A stretch of 64,000 nucleotides of DNA from CAVVEQ01 sp963828855 (lineage in GTDB: Bacteria; Chloroflexota; Anaerolineae; Anaerolineales; Anaerolineaceae). The translations under genes and the position numbers were made by a program. Shown in pieces: positions 38,601 to 48,722 of the stretch (within the stretch, counting starts at the first letter, position 1; the number at the start of each line of letters is the position of its first letter). Where the stretch lies: the NCBI GenBank assembly GCA_963828855.1, contig CAWHGB010000008.1, positions 124,001 to 188,000 on the forward strand. Reading direction: 5' to 3'. The notes beneath the pieces are model-generated. The model did no database searches, was not told the origin of the DNA, and saw nothing but the letters and a program-made list of their open reading frames with translations.

Positions 38601-39448
38601 ATGGACATCCAAATCGTTACCGATAGTGCCTGTGATCTTCCGGAGGAGATCATCAGCAAGTATGGGATCGATGTGATCCCTCTTGTTTATCAATATGGAA
38701 GGAAAAAGCCTGCGTGACGGGGTGGATATCAACCGGGATGATTTTTACACCCGGTTGCCTCATATGACCACCCATCCGACCACTTCCACACCTGGCGTGG
38801 AAATCGATCCGGAAGAAGTACATGGAATTGATCGAAAAAGGTGCAACTGGGATTGTTTCCATCCATATCGCCGGCTCCCTTTCGAATATGGTGAATCTGG
38901 CTCGCATCGCCGCAGAAGGGCATCAAAGAAGTGCCGGTCAGGATCGTCGATAGCGGGCAGATCTCCCTGGGAATCGGGTTGCAGGTTCTGGCAGCCGCCA
39001 AGGCAAATATTCAGGGAAGAGCGCTTGCAGGAGATCATCGATCTTTGCAAGGTCTTCGACGAGCGCACCTGGTCATTTGCCGCCCTGAATACGCTCGAAT
39101 TTATCCACCGCGGAGGGCGGATCTCCAGCCCTCAGTATAACATCGGCAGGCTGCTCAACATCAAACCACTCATCATCATGCACGCTGGTGACCTTAAATT
39201 CGAGCGGGTGATCACCTTCAAGAATTCGATCAAACGGATCATCTCCACCCTGGAGGAGATCAAACCGCTGGAACAGATCGCGTACCTTCATACCGCAGCC
39301 CAGGAGCGGCTTGAATGAATTCAAGGATCAGACCGCCAGGTATGTACCAGGTGGTTTTGAACCCCTCACCGGAGAGGTAACCCCGGTGATCGGGGTGCAT
39401 GTTGGCCCGGGGGGAATCGGTTTGGTGGCAGTGCAGGCGCAGGAATAG
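38601..39448 (+). CDS. DegV family fatty-acid-binding protein (several frame shifts)
   Basis: DegV proteins hold a fatty acid and can act as FakB subunits of fatty acid kinase. The opening IVTDSACDLPEEIISKYGID and VIPLVYQYG are intact. Later pieces in other frames give GATGIVSIHIAGSLSN, RIVDSGQISLGIGLQVLAAA, LNTLEFIHRGGRISSPQYNI and a C-terminal HVGPGGIGLVAVQ, all in the right order. One clear shift is the A5 at 38703-38707; at least four more follow. No fakA lies next to it. Confidence 0.82.
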
Positions 39449-39457
39449 GGAGCCTAA

Positions 39458-40252
39458 ATGTTTATAAACGCGTTTCTCGATGCAGGATTACTGGTATTGT
39501 GCTTTATGGTGATCCTCTGGCTGGTCAGCCTGGCTTTGAAGAATTCATCCATCGTGGATATTTTTTGGGGAACAGGTTTTGTGCTGATCGCCTGGTTGAC
39601 CTTTGTGCTCTTCCCGGAAGGGTACCTCCCCCGGAAAATCCTCTCGGTCGCGCTGGTCACGATCTGGGGGTTGCGCTTATCGATTCACATTTTCCTGCGA
39701 AATAAGGGTAAGAGCGGAGGATTTCCGCTACCAGAAATGGCGCAATGAAGCCGGACCCTCCTGGTGGTACCGCAGCTTTTTCAAGGTATTCCTGCTGCAG
39801 GGATTCCTGATGTGGATCATTTCCCTGCCGGTGATCGCCGCCCAGGTATCCCCAAAAGGTCCGCTTTAATTTCCTTGATTATCTTGGTGTGACTCGTTTG
39901 GTTGATCGGATTCTACTTTGAAGCCGCAGGGGATTTCCAATTGGCTCGGTTCAAATCAAACCCGGAAAACAAAGGCAGGGTACTTGATACCGGGGTTTGG
40001 AAATATTCCAGGCATCCCAATTATTTTGGAGATGCTTTCCAGTGGTGGGGTTTCTTCCTGCTGGCTTTTTCCGCAGGGTATTGGTGGACAATTATCAGTC
40101 CGGTGATTATGACTCTTCTGCTAATTCGGGTCTCAGGTGTTGCCCTGCTTGAAAAAACCCTCAAAGAAAGCAAACCCGAGTACAAAGATTATTTGGAAAC
40201 CACCAGTTCATTTATTCCCCTTCCACCGCGGAAAGAAATAAACATGCAGTGA
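39458..40252 (+). CDS. DUF1295 / steroid 5-alpha-reductase-like membrane protein (several frame shifts)
   Basis: Three frames in order give about 264 residues with six or seven helices. NSSIVDIFWGTGFVLIAWL opens the family pattern. WLIGFYFEAAGDFQLARFK, GVWKYSRHPNYFGDAFQWWG and a final EKTLKESKPEYKDYLETTSS are the strongest marks. Shifts lie near 39712 and in 39868-39905. The family is related to isoprenylcysteine methyltransferases and sterol reductases; substrates in bacteria are unknown. Confidence 0.8.
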
Positions 40253-40275
40253 AAATAAACCAACGGAGGCATTTA

Positions 40276-40611
40276 ATGAAATTGTGATCGTTCTGGCTGA
40301 TCTCGGAATCATGGCCATGAGCGCAATCCTGGGTACGCCTTTCTGAATGGGAATTTTTTCGCTGAAGGAACGCAGATTGATCGGAATGCCCTGGGGAATT
40401 GTCTCCCTCGTTGACCTTTATACCGGGTTCATCCTGTTTTCCGGTTGGATCATTTTCCGGGAGAGATCAGTTCTTCGTTCGATCATCTGGGTGCTGTTTC
40501 ATGATGGTGCTGGGATTCTTCACTGCCAGCGTCTACGTCCTGGTAGCAGCTCTCTCCGCCAAAGGAAGCTGGCGAAAATTCTGGATGGGCAACCGTTCCG
40601 ATTTACCATAA
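40276..40611 (+). CDS. DUF1475-like small membrane protein (frame shifts)
   Basis: GGAGG lies 7 nt upstream of the ATG. Pieces in three frames give about 110 residues with three helices: VLADLGIMAMSAILG, then LYTGFILFSGWIIFRERSVL, then VLGFFTASVYVLVAALSAKG. The DLYxGF...GWIIF...R order resembles DUF1475. The span is divisible by three, so the shifts must cancel (for example three insertions). Function unknown. Confidence 0.55.
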
Positions 40612-40623
40612 ACCAAGCATAGA

Positions 40624-40658
40624 GATTCGGATTCCACTAAATCCGAATCCCTCTTTTT
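40624..40658 (+). terminator. intrinsic terminator
   Basis: A perfect 10-bp stem (40624-40633 with 40640-40649, GATTCGGATT/AATCCGAATC) followed by CCTCTTTTT. It ends the 38.2-40.6 kb gene group. Confidence 0.88.
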
Positions 40659-40706
40659 CAATGATGGTACAATCATCTCATCTTCGAAAGTACAGGCAGG
40701 GGTATC

Positions 40707-40949
40707 ATGCAAAAATGGGAATATCTGTTCCTGACAGTTTTTCGGGTGGGGGATGTTTGGAAGGTGGGGATCGTGAACGGCAAGGAAATCCCCAAATGGA
40801 TCCAGGGAGTATCGTTGTATGATTTTGTGAATGAACGCGGCGAGGAAGGCTGGGAGTTGGTGAGTGCCAATTTTTCGCCGATCTTCACCGATCTTGCCCA
40901 CGTGGACTCCGAGGATTATCGCCTGGTGATGAAACGTCCCAAAGGCTAG
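40707..40949 (+). CDS. small DUF4177-like protein
   Basis: An 80-residue soluble protein opening with MQKWEYLFLTVFRVG and holding NERGEEGWELVSANFSPIF, the W-E-Y ... G-x-E-G-W-E-L-V pattern of DUF4177-type proteins. The frame is intact although its neighbours are broken. It is flanked on both sides by terminators and so may be a single-gene unit. Function unknown. Confidence 0.65.
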   Translation: MQKWEYLFLTVFRVGDVWKVGIVNGKEIPKWIQGVSLYDFVNERGEEGWELVSANFSPIFTDLAHVDSEDYRLVMKRPKG

Positions 40950-40971
40950 GTTGGATCATTTCCGAGGCTAG

Positions 40972-41008
40972 AAAACCGCAGGTTAAATACCTGCGGTTTT
41001 TTCTTTTT
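40972..41008 (+). terminator. intrinsic terminator
   Basis: Stem 40976-40982 with 40990-40996 (CCGCAGG/CCTGCGG), extended by A-T pairs, with a 7-nt loop and TTTTTTCTTTTT after it. It insulates the dcw promoter from upstream genes. Confidence 0.92.
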
Positions 41009-41109
41009 ATAGTCGTCCTGAAATCCCTTTGAAATTCTCATGGCACGCTATTTGCACCTTACAGTTTGGTAAGTTTCCCCATTTTTCGTCAAAAAAGTGG
41101 AATTGCCAC

Positions 41110-41138
41110 TTGCATATTGCCTGCTTTTTGCGTATACT
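41110..41138 (+). promoter_or_regulatory. promoter of the dcw cluster
   Basis: -35 TTGCAT (41110-41115), a 17-nt spacer, -10 TATACT (41133-41138). An inverted repeat AAGTGG-AATTG-CCACTT (41095-41111) overlaps the -35. The start of transcription would lie near 41145, inside the MraZ-type boxes. Confidence 0.7.
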
Positions 41139-41178
41139 GTGGTAAGAAGTGGTAAATAGTGGGTGAAAGTGGAACGCC
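41139..41178 (+). promoter_or_regulatory. MraZ-type operator: four direct GTGG boxes spaced 10 bp
   Basis: GTGGTAAGAA (41139), GTGGTAAATA (41149), GTGGGTGAAA (41159) and GTGGAACGCC (41169) follow each other with exactly 10-bp spacing. MraZ is known to bind short GTGGG-like repeats with one-turn spacing in front of its own gene. The array begins right after the -10 box, so a bound MraZ oligomer would cover the transcription start and repress the cluster. Confidence 0.85.
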
Positions 41179-41195
41179 GGCATCCCCGGCGTTCC
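41171..41195 (+). other. perfect hairpin in the mraZ leader
   Basis: A perfect 10-bp stem (41171-41180 with 41186-41195, GGAACGCCGG/CCGGCGTTCC) with a 5-nt loop, 25 nt before the mraZ start. It has no T-run, so it is not a terminator. It overlaps the fourth MraZ box. Confidence 0.75.
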
Positions 41196-41219
41196 AGCGT
41201 AATATACAGGGTAGAACAA

Positions 41220-41648
41220 ATGTTCTTAGGTCAGTACGAACACACCATCGACGAAAAAGGCAGGCTTATCATCCCGGCCCGCTACCGTGAGCTACTCGAC
41301 AACGGGGCATATATCACCCGCGGCTTCGACCGTAACCTGATCGTTCTCACCGGGCAGCATTTCCAGCGCATCTACCAGAATGTAAATGGCATGAGCATGA
41401 CCGATTCCGCCGCCCGCGATCTGCGTCGACTGATCTTTTCCAATGCTGTCGCAGTGGAATTCGATAAAGCCGGCCGCATCCTCATCCCCCAATTCCTCCG
41501 GGATACCGCCGACCTGACCAGCACCACGTTGTTGATCGGTATGGGTGAATATTTTGAGGTTTGGTCAGCTGAAAACTGGCAAAAGCAGGAAACCCGCCTG
41601 CAGGATGATGAAACCAACGCACAGAGGTTCTCAGCGTTGGATCTTTAA
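41220..41648 (+). CDS. mraZ: transcriptional regulator MraZ
   Basis: A 142-residue DNA-binding protein made of two swapped-hairpin AbrB-like repeats, with the conserved DxxGR motif in each: HTIDEKGRLIIPARYREL near residue 10 and FDKAGRILIPQFLRD near 82. The start at 41220 gives the standard MFLGQYEHTIDEKGR opening. It heads the dcw cluster and should bind the four boxes just upstream. The frame is intact. Confidence 0.96.
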   Translation: MFLGQYEHTIDEKGRLIIPARYRELLDNGAYITRGFDRNLIVLTGQHFQRIYQNVNGMSMTDSAARDLRRLIFSNAVAVEFDKAGRILIPQFLRDTADLTSTTLLIGMGEYFEVWSAENWQKQETRLQDDETNAQRFSALDL

Positions 41649-41657
41649 GGCACCCCT

Positions 41658-42609
41658 ATGCAAACATCGGCCGCCACCCCCCAGCAAGCTCATCAGCCGG
41701 TACTCTTTCATGAAACACTGGCGGCTATTGCTCCGCGGGATGGCGGAAGATATATCGATGCCACCCTTGGCGCCGGGGGGCACGCACAGGGAATTCTGGA
41801 TGCCTCCTCCCCCTCAGGAAGCCTCCTTGGATTGGATCTCGATCCGCAGGCAATTGAACTTTCCACTTCCCGATTAAGAGAATATGGGCAAAGGGTCAGG
41901 ATCGTTCGCAGTTCCTATACCCGACTGTTGGAAGAGATGCATGCAAATGGGTGGGAAAAAGTGGATGGTGTTCTCTTCGACCTGGGGGTTTCTTCAATGC
42001 AGCTGGATAACCCCCGGGGGGGATTTTCGTTTAAAACCGAAGCACCTCTGGACATGCGTTTTGACCCCCAAAACCCTGTCACTGCAGAATCCCTGGTAAA
42101 TACCCTGCCGGAGGAGGAGCTTGCCGGGATCCTCTGGAAATACGGCGAAGAACGGAAATCCCGCAAGATCGCCCAGGCAATTTGCTCCTCCCGGCCGGTA
42201 AGAACCACAGGCGAGCTTGCAACCATCGTCCGACACAGCACTTGGTCATTTCAGCGGACGGATCGATCCAGCCACCCGCACCTTCCAAGCCATCCGCATC
42301 GCTGTCAATTCGGAATTACAGGTGATCGATGAAACATTGCCCAAGGCAGTGGAAGCCCTGAAACCCGGTGGTCATCTGGCAGTGATCTCTTTCCATTCGC
42401 TGGAAGACCGCCTGGTGAAGCAGTTTTTTCGCCGCGAATCCAGCGATTGCATCTGCCCCCCCGGAACGCCTATTTGCACCTGCGGGCACAAGGCCAGTTT
42501 AAAAGAACTCAACCGAAAGGGTGTTATCTCATCTCAAGATGAGATTAAAGCCAACCCGCGTTCGCGCAGCGCTCGGCTGCGCGCCGCCGAGAGAGTGGGG
42601 CTGGCATGA
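41658..42609 (+). CDS. rsmH: 16S rRNA (cytosine1402-N4)-methyltransferase RsmH (one frame shift)
   Basis: Methylates N4 of C1402 in 16S rRNA. FHETLAAIAPRDGGRYIDATL, GAGGHAQGILDAS and LFDLGVSSMQLDNPRGGFSF are signature stretches, and SFHSLEDRLVKQFFR ends the fold. The frame changes near 42237; removing one base joins IVRHALGHFSGRIDPATRTF. The span is one base over 317 codons, giving 316 residues, the family length. It follows mraZ by 9 nt. Confidence 0.93.
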
Positions 42610-42661
42610 CCATTGCACCGATTTTCTCAATTAATCTCTTAATGGTTGAGGTTCAAAGCAA

Positions 42662-43127
42662 ATGACTTCCAGAATCATGCAAGCTTACCAGCAGGCTCCC
42701 TGGCGGACAAAATTCCGCGGTATGGGTGGATTTCTAGTTGCCATTGCCGGGCTCTTCCTGGTGATTGGACTTTTTCTCAGCATCAGCGGTCAGGCTGCCA
42801 CAGCCGGGTTGGAGCTGCGCGAAATGAACGACGAACGGGAGTCGCTCCGCCAGGAGATCGCGAGCATGCGCACCCATATTGCCGATATCACCTCAGTGGT
42901 AAGAATGCATGCCCGCGCTGAAGAGCTCGGTTATAAACAGGTTTCCCCCGGCAGAAGTGACCTTCCTCTTTGTACCCGGTTATCCGGGACGCCAAACAGC
43001 CGTTCTGGCAGCAGCTCCTGGTGAGTTGAATATGCCCGAACCGGTAATCAAACCTTCCTACACCGAGTCCTTGTGGGACTGGATGTTCCACGGACTTGCC
43101 CAGGTGAGCGGGACGACAGGTCAGTGA
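42662..43127 (+). CDS. FtsL-like septum protein (one frame shift)
   Basis: Position between rsmH and ftsI, one helix (about residues 24-44) and a coiled coil after it (LREMNDERESLRQEIASMRT) match FtsL or DivIC-type proteins, which vary greatly in sequence. A C5 tract at 42945-42949 breaks the frame; with one C less it reads YKQVSPAEVTFLFVPGYPGR and ends at 43127. About 154 residues. The C-terminal part is longer than in many FtsL proteins. ftsI starts 5 nt later. Confidence 0.72.
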
Positions 43128-43131
43128 ACCC

Positions 43132-44912
43132 ATGAGATTCCCCGCCCTTTCCCGACCTTGCCTTCCTTGGTTTGATTCTCTCCCTGATGGGTGTTGTGAT
43201 CATCGGCCAGATGATCAACATTCAAACCAGCGCCGTCCACCGTGAATTGAGCGATATGGCGGATGAAAAATACGGGTACGAGGTAAAAACCATTTATCCC
43301 GAACGCGGTTCCATCTATGATCGTTGGGGGAACCTCCTGGCTGGTAACAAGACCGTTTATGAGATCGGCTTGGATTTGGGCTCCAAGTATCATGTGAATT
43401 CGATCGCAGAAACCTTCGCATCTGTCTTCAAGACCGATCCACGTGCAATTTACGGTAAGGTGGAAAAAGCGCGCCTGCACGGTTACAGCTATGTCGCCCT
43501 GATCGATTACGCCCAACCTGAGAAGGTGAATGCAATAAAGAAGGTTCAATCCCAATTCGCAGCTGTGAATCCAGCTGGTAGGGATCGATCCGCCCCCAGC
43601 CTGGTCGGTTTGCTGTATTCCCCCCACCTCGTGCGCTCATACCCCGAGAAAACCCTGGCAGCCAATGTACTTGGGTTCTTCCCATATAAAGAAGGATCCA
43701 GCGCCCATGGATATTATGGGATCGAGGGACAGTACGATGATGTGTTGGCTGGCCAGCCAATCCAGCTCTCTGTCTCCCGTAATCCATATCAGCAATCTGA
43801 GATGCCCACTACCCCTCCGGGAGCCGACCTGGTTCTCACCATCGATCGCGAGATCCAGGCCAAGGTCGAGGAGATCCTCGATCAAAGCGTGAAACACAAT
43901 GGGGCTCTCTCCGGAACTGCAATCGTTGAAGATCCGGAAACTGGTGAGATCCTGGCCATGGCTACTTCCCCGCGCATCGATGCCAACCAGTACTGGACGG
44001 CCTCGGAAGTATTCAAGCAGCCCACCCATTTCAACACTGCGGTCGGCACGATCTACGAACCCGGTTCGATCTTCAAGATCCTTACCATGGCCTCAGCCAT
44101 TGATAAGGGCATCATCAAACCGGAAACGCCATTTCTGGATACCGGGGTCTTGAACGTGGATGGATATGAGATCTACAACTGGGATGACCAGGCTTACGGC
44201 CCGGTGGACATGATCGGCTGCATGCAGCATTCGCTCAATGTCTGCCTGGCATGGATAGCTCTGCAGATGGGTCCGCAAACTTTCGACGAATACATGGCTG
44301 CCTTTCATATCGGCCGGCCTTCCAATATTGACCTCGCAGGCGAAGCTTATCTCCCCTTCCGCGGTCAGGGAGACCCAGGATGGTCAAAATCCACGATGGC
44401 GACACAATCTTTCGGACAGGGTGTCGCGGTCGCCCCGGTTCAATTCCTGATGGCAGCTTCCGCGCTGGCTAATGAAGGCAAGATGATGGCGCCTCACATC
44501 GTCCGCTCCATCGTGCGGGATGGTGTGCAATACAACGTGAACCCCCAGGTTGTAGGCAGCCCTATCTCCCAGCAATCCGCAGCGACGATCACAGATCTGC
44601 TGGCAAAATCTCTTGGAGATCGAATCCTCAAAAGCCCTCGTGGATGGTTACCGACTGGCGGGGAAAACAGGCACGGCAGAAATTCCAACTCCCTATGGTT
44701 ACACCATGGGAAAGACGAACGCCTCCTTCATTGGATGGGGACCGGCGGATGACCCCAAATTCGTTGTTTATGTCTGGTTGGAACAGCCCAAATCATCGAT
44801 CTGGGGTTCTGTGGTGGCTGCGCCCCTTTTCCGCGATATCGCCCGCGAAGTGGTTGTCCTGATGGATATCCCCCCGGAAGATTTCCGCCAAAATCTGGCC
44901 ATTGAGAATTGA
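43132..44912 (+). CDS. ftsI: peptidoglycan transpeptidase FtsI/PBP2-type (two frame shifts)
   Basis: Class B penicillin-binding protein that cross-links septal peptidoglycan. One N-terminal helix precedes a dimerisation domain opening with TIYPERGSIYDRWGNLLAG. Catalytic motifs are SIFK (in YEPGSIFKIL), SLN (MQHSLNVCLA) and KTG (LAGKTGTAEIPT), the last in the second frame. Shifts are the C4 at 43140-43143 and the GG at 44615-44616. The span is two bases over 593 codons. No PASTA repeat is seen. Confidence 0.93.
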
Positions 44913-44919
44913 TCTCATA

Positions 44920-46345
44920 ATGCTAAATATCCTGGATGTTTTCGAAGCGCTTCTTGGTTTCAGACCTGATCACCCTGGCTGGGTCATCAGCGAAGCAGCT
45001 ATCGATTCCCGCCAGGTGATCCCGGGGATCTCTCTTCGTCGCGCTGCCCGGCGAACGCGTGGATGGGCACGAGTTCATCACCGAAGCTTTTCGCCGGAAA
45101 GCAAGTCTTGCCCTGGTTCAAAAGGATGTTTCAGCTAACTTCCCGCAGATTGATCTGCGCAAAGAAATCAAAGCCGGTACAGATTTTAAACTTCCCGATC
45201 CCCCACTTTGTATTCGGGTTGAGGATACCCTCGCCGCCCTCCAAAAAATCGCCAAATTCTGGCGGGAAAAACAGGATCTGCGTATCATCGCCATCACCGG
45301 TTCAGTGGGGAAATCCACAACCAAAGAGCTGATCGCTGACGTACTCAACCAGCGCTTTACCACCCTGAAAAGCAAAGGGAATTTAAATAATGAGATCGGC
45401 CTCCCCCTCACCTTGCTGCGTCTTGGCAGCGGGTACCAGCGGGCAGTGCTCGAGATGGGTTTCTATGTTCCCGGGGAGATTTCCTTCCTCTGCGACCTGG
45501 CCAAACCCCAGGTTGGTGTGATCACCAATATCGGCACGGTTCACGCGGAACGCGCCGGCTCCCAGGAAGAGATCGCCCAGGGTAAATCAGAACTAATCCA
45601 GGCGCTGCCTCCCTCACCAGAGGGAACTGCCATCCTGAATTATGACGATCCCCTTGTCCGCCCCATGGCAGAGATCACCCGCGCCAGAGTCTTCTTCTAC
45701 GGACTTGACTCGCAGGCCGACCTTTGGGCAGATGAAATTGAAGGCCTGGGATTACAGGGCATTCGCTTCCGCCTGCACCACCAACATGAGACGCTCAACC
45801 TTCGGGTTCCCATGATCGGGGAGCATTCGGTCCACACCGCACTGCGGGCTGCCGCGGTCGGTTTGGTGGAGGGTCTCTCATGGTCAGAAATCATCTATGG
45901 GCTTCAAAGCGGACATTCCCAGCTTCGCCTGGTGGTCGCCCATTCCAGAGAAGGTGCCCTGATCCTGGATGACACCTACAACGCCTCCCCTGAATCCACC
46001 CTGGCTGCCTTGAACCTGCTGGATCAAATGGATGGCCGCAAGATCGCCGTCCTGGGGGATATGCTGGAACTTGGCCAGTATGAAAAGCGAGGGCATGAGA
46101 TGGTCGGAGTCCGGGCAGCTCAGTTTGCCTCTTTGATCGTCCTGGTCGGCACTCTCAGCAAGACCACCGCCGATGCGGCTCTCCGTGCAGGGTATTCCCC
46201 CGAGAGTATCCAATCGTTTGATGAGGCACCCCAGGCAGTACCTTATCTGCAGGGTATCCTTCGCAAAGGGGATGTGGTCCTTGTTAAAGGTTCGCGCGGT
46301 CTGCAGATGGAACGGATCGTCCACGCTCTGGAGGTGGAGGAATGA
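44920..46345 (+). CDS. murF: UDP-MurNAc-tripeptide:D-Ala-D-Ala ligase MurF (one frame shift)
   Basis: Adds D-Ala-D-Ala to the UDP-muramyl tripeptide. The ATP loop is GSVGKSTTKELIADVL, LNNEIGLPLTLLRL follows, and ILDDTYNASPESTLAALN is the MurF mark in the C-terminal half. A G4 tract at 45024-45027 breaks the frame; one G less gives VIPGSLFVALPGERVDG. The span is one base over 475 codons. The start could also be the TTG at 44902, which would overlap ftsI. It directly follows ftsI; murE is missing between them. Confidence 0.92.
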
Positions 46346-47336
46346 ATCAGGCTCCTCTTATCCATCGCGCTGAGCGCATTGAGCTTCATGCTGGCAGTAA
46401 TCTGGGGTGGCCCCCTCATACGGCTACTGCGCCATTTCAAGATCGGTAAGCTGATCCGGGTGGAAGAACCTGGCATCCACAATGTCAAGATGGGCACACC
46501 CACCATGGGCGGCGTGATGATCATCGTCCCGGTGGTGCTGCTCACCGTTCTGCTCAATGCAGCGACGATCACAGGGTTGAACGTGTTGGGCCGCTCGGTG
46601 ATTCTTCCAATGCTTGTTACTGGTCGCCTACGGGGCGCTGGGTGCCATGGACGATTGGGAGGGAGTTCGCGGATCCCGCCGGGGACTGGGAATGCGTGCT
46701 CGAACGAAATTCCTCATCCAGGTCATCCTGGCCTTGGTTGTTGCCTTCGCCCTGCGCTATTTCATGCATGCTCCACAGATGTTCTGGCCGGGTGTGGATG
46801 AGGTATTCGATCTTGGCGTCTGGTACATCCCCATCGCGGCATTCATCATTGTTGGTGGTTCCAATGCGGTAAATTTCACCGACGGACTCGATGGGTTGGC
46901 TGGTTTGATCTGCGCGACCGCTTTCGCGACCTACGGCGGGATCGCCCTTCTCCAGGCACAACCCTTTGTGGGGCGGTTTTGTTTCACCATGGTCGGCGCG
47001 ATTTTCGGTTTCCTCTGGTTCAATGTTCACCCCGCCGAGCTCTTCATGGGCGATACCGGATCGCTTTCCCTCGGAGCGACGATCAGCGTGATCGCGCTGA
47101 TGACCGGGCAATGGCTGCTTCTGCCGCTCATTATCTTCATCCCGGTCAGCGAAGCACTCAGCGTCATTATTCAAATTCTGTATTTCCGAGCCACAGGAGG
47201 CAAGCGTTTCTTCAAGATGGCTCCCATTCACATTCATTTCGAGCTCCTGGGATGGAGCGAGACCCAGGTTGTACAGCGTTTCTGGCTGGTGAGCCTGATC
47301 GCTGCAATGCTCGGTGTTGCCCTGGCGGTGATCTGA
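46342..47336 (+). CDS. mraY: phospho-MurNAc-pentapeptide transferase MraY (two frame shifts)
   Basis: Makes lipid I from undecaprenyl phosphate and UDP-MurNAc-pentapeptide. The ATG overlaps the murF stop by 4 nt (ATGA). Marks are GTPTMGGVMIIV, the Asp pair in YGALGAMDDW, NAVNFTDGLDGLAGL, MGDTGSLSLGATI and the MAPIHIHFELLGWSE box. Shifts lie at 46354-46355 and 46617-46618; the span is two bases over 331 codons. About ten helices. Confidence 0.94.
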
Positions 47337-48722
47337 TGATGAATTCATGGCAGGGAAAACGGGTGTTGGTGATCGGCGCTGCCCGGCAGGGGCTGGCTCT
47401 GGCGCGTTTCCTATCAAGTCATGGGGCGGTTGTTACCTTGAATGATCAACAGTCCGACGAACAACTTGATGATATTCGCAAGGAAGCAGATGCCATGGGG
47501 GTAACCTGCGTTTTCGGCGGTCATCCGGAATCGCTACTGGAACGGACAGATCTGATCTGCGTTTCCGGGGGTGTGCCTCTCACCATACCTCTCCTTGCTG
47601 ATAGCCAAGTCAAAGGATATCTCCATCTCGAACGATTCGCAGATCTTTTTTGATGAGGTTGCGGCTCCCATCATCGGAATCACCGGCTCCGCCGGAAAGA
47701 CCACCACCACCACATTGGTGGGCAGAATGGCAGCTCATGCCGCCAGCACTGAACGGAATGCCTGGGTGGGTGGAAATATCGGTAACCCGCTTCTCGATAG
47801 CGTGGAGAAGATCAAACCTGATGACATTGTAGTTTTGGAGCTTTCCAGTTTCCAACTGGAGCTGATGACTACATCGCCGCGGGTGGCAGCTATCCTGAAC
47901 ATCACGCCCAATCATCTCGACCGTCATGGCACGATGGAGGTTTATTCAGAAATCAAAGCTCGAATCCTGGATTTTCAGTCCAACGATGATATTGCCATCC
48001 TAAATCGCGAGGATCCGGTTTCATGGGCTTTGGCGGAACGGGTGAATGGTAGGCTTATTTCCTTCGGTAAGGAGAAACCCGTGGATTCCTTCACCGGGAC
48101 CTACACTGATGGGGAAGCGATCATTTTTTCTTCTGGAGGAAAAGAATCTCCCTTAATCGCGCTCCAGGAGATTCAATTGAAAGGCCAGCACAACCTGATG
48201 AACGTACTGGCCGCTTGCGCGATCGGTATGGCAGTCGATTTTCCGGTGGACGCGATCTCTAAAGGAATTGAAGGATTCAAGGGCGTTGTGCACCGCTTGG
48301 AATTGGTTCGGGAACTGCGTGGGGTGTGCTGGTACAACGATTCGATAGCCACCGCTCCCGAGCGAACCGCGGCAGCGATTCGTTCCTTCGATGAACCCAT
48401 CGTGCTGATACTTGGCGGCCGGGATAAGGACCTGCCCTGGGCAGATCTCGCCATGCTGATCCACGAACGTGTGGATCACGTGGTGATTTTCGGTGAGTTG
48501 ACAGGAAAGGTCTCGACCATCATCAGCGGTGGAGATCCAAACAAAAGACCTTTCACAGTGAACCATTGCCAGACGCTCCAGGAAGCTGTCGAACTGGCAA
48601 ATCAGGCTGCCGAGACCGGAGATGTGGTTCTTTTCTCCCCGGGTGGCACATCCTTCGACGCATTCAAAGATTTTGAACAACGTGGAGAATCATTTCGATC
48701 ATGGGTGAATCAGCTTTCGTAA
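47336..48722 (+). CDS. murD: UDP-MurNAc-L-Ala:D-Glu ligase MurD (one frame shift)
   Basis: Adds D-glutamate. The Rossmann start is RVLVIGAARQGLALARFL; the ATP loop is GITGSAGKTTTTTLVG; NITPNHLDRHGTMEVY and ELSSFQLE are the MurD marks. The frame breaks near 47615-47619; one base less joins SQVKGISISNDSQIFF. The span is one base over 462 codons. Its ATG overlaps the mraY stop by one base (TGATG). Confidence 0.93.

Noticed and set aside
46617..47417. 266-codon minus-strand ORF
   Set aside because: Antisense to mraY and murD; composition shows no protein family.
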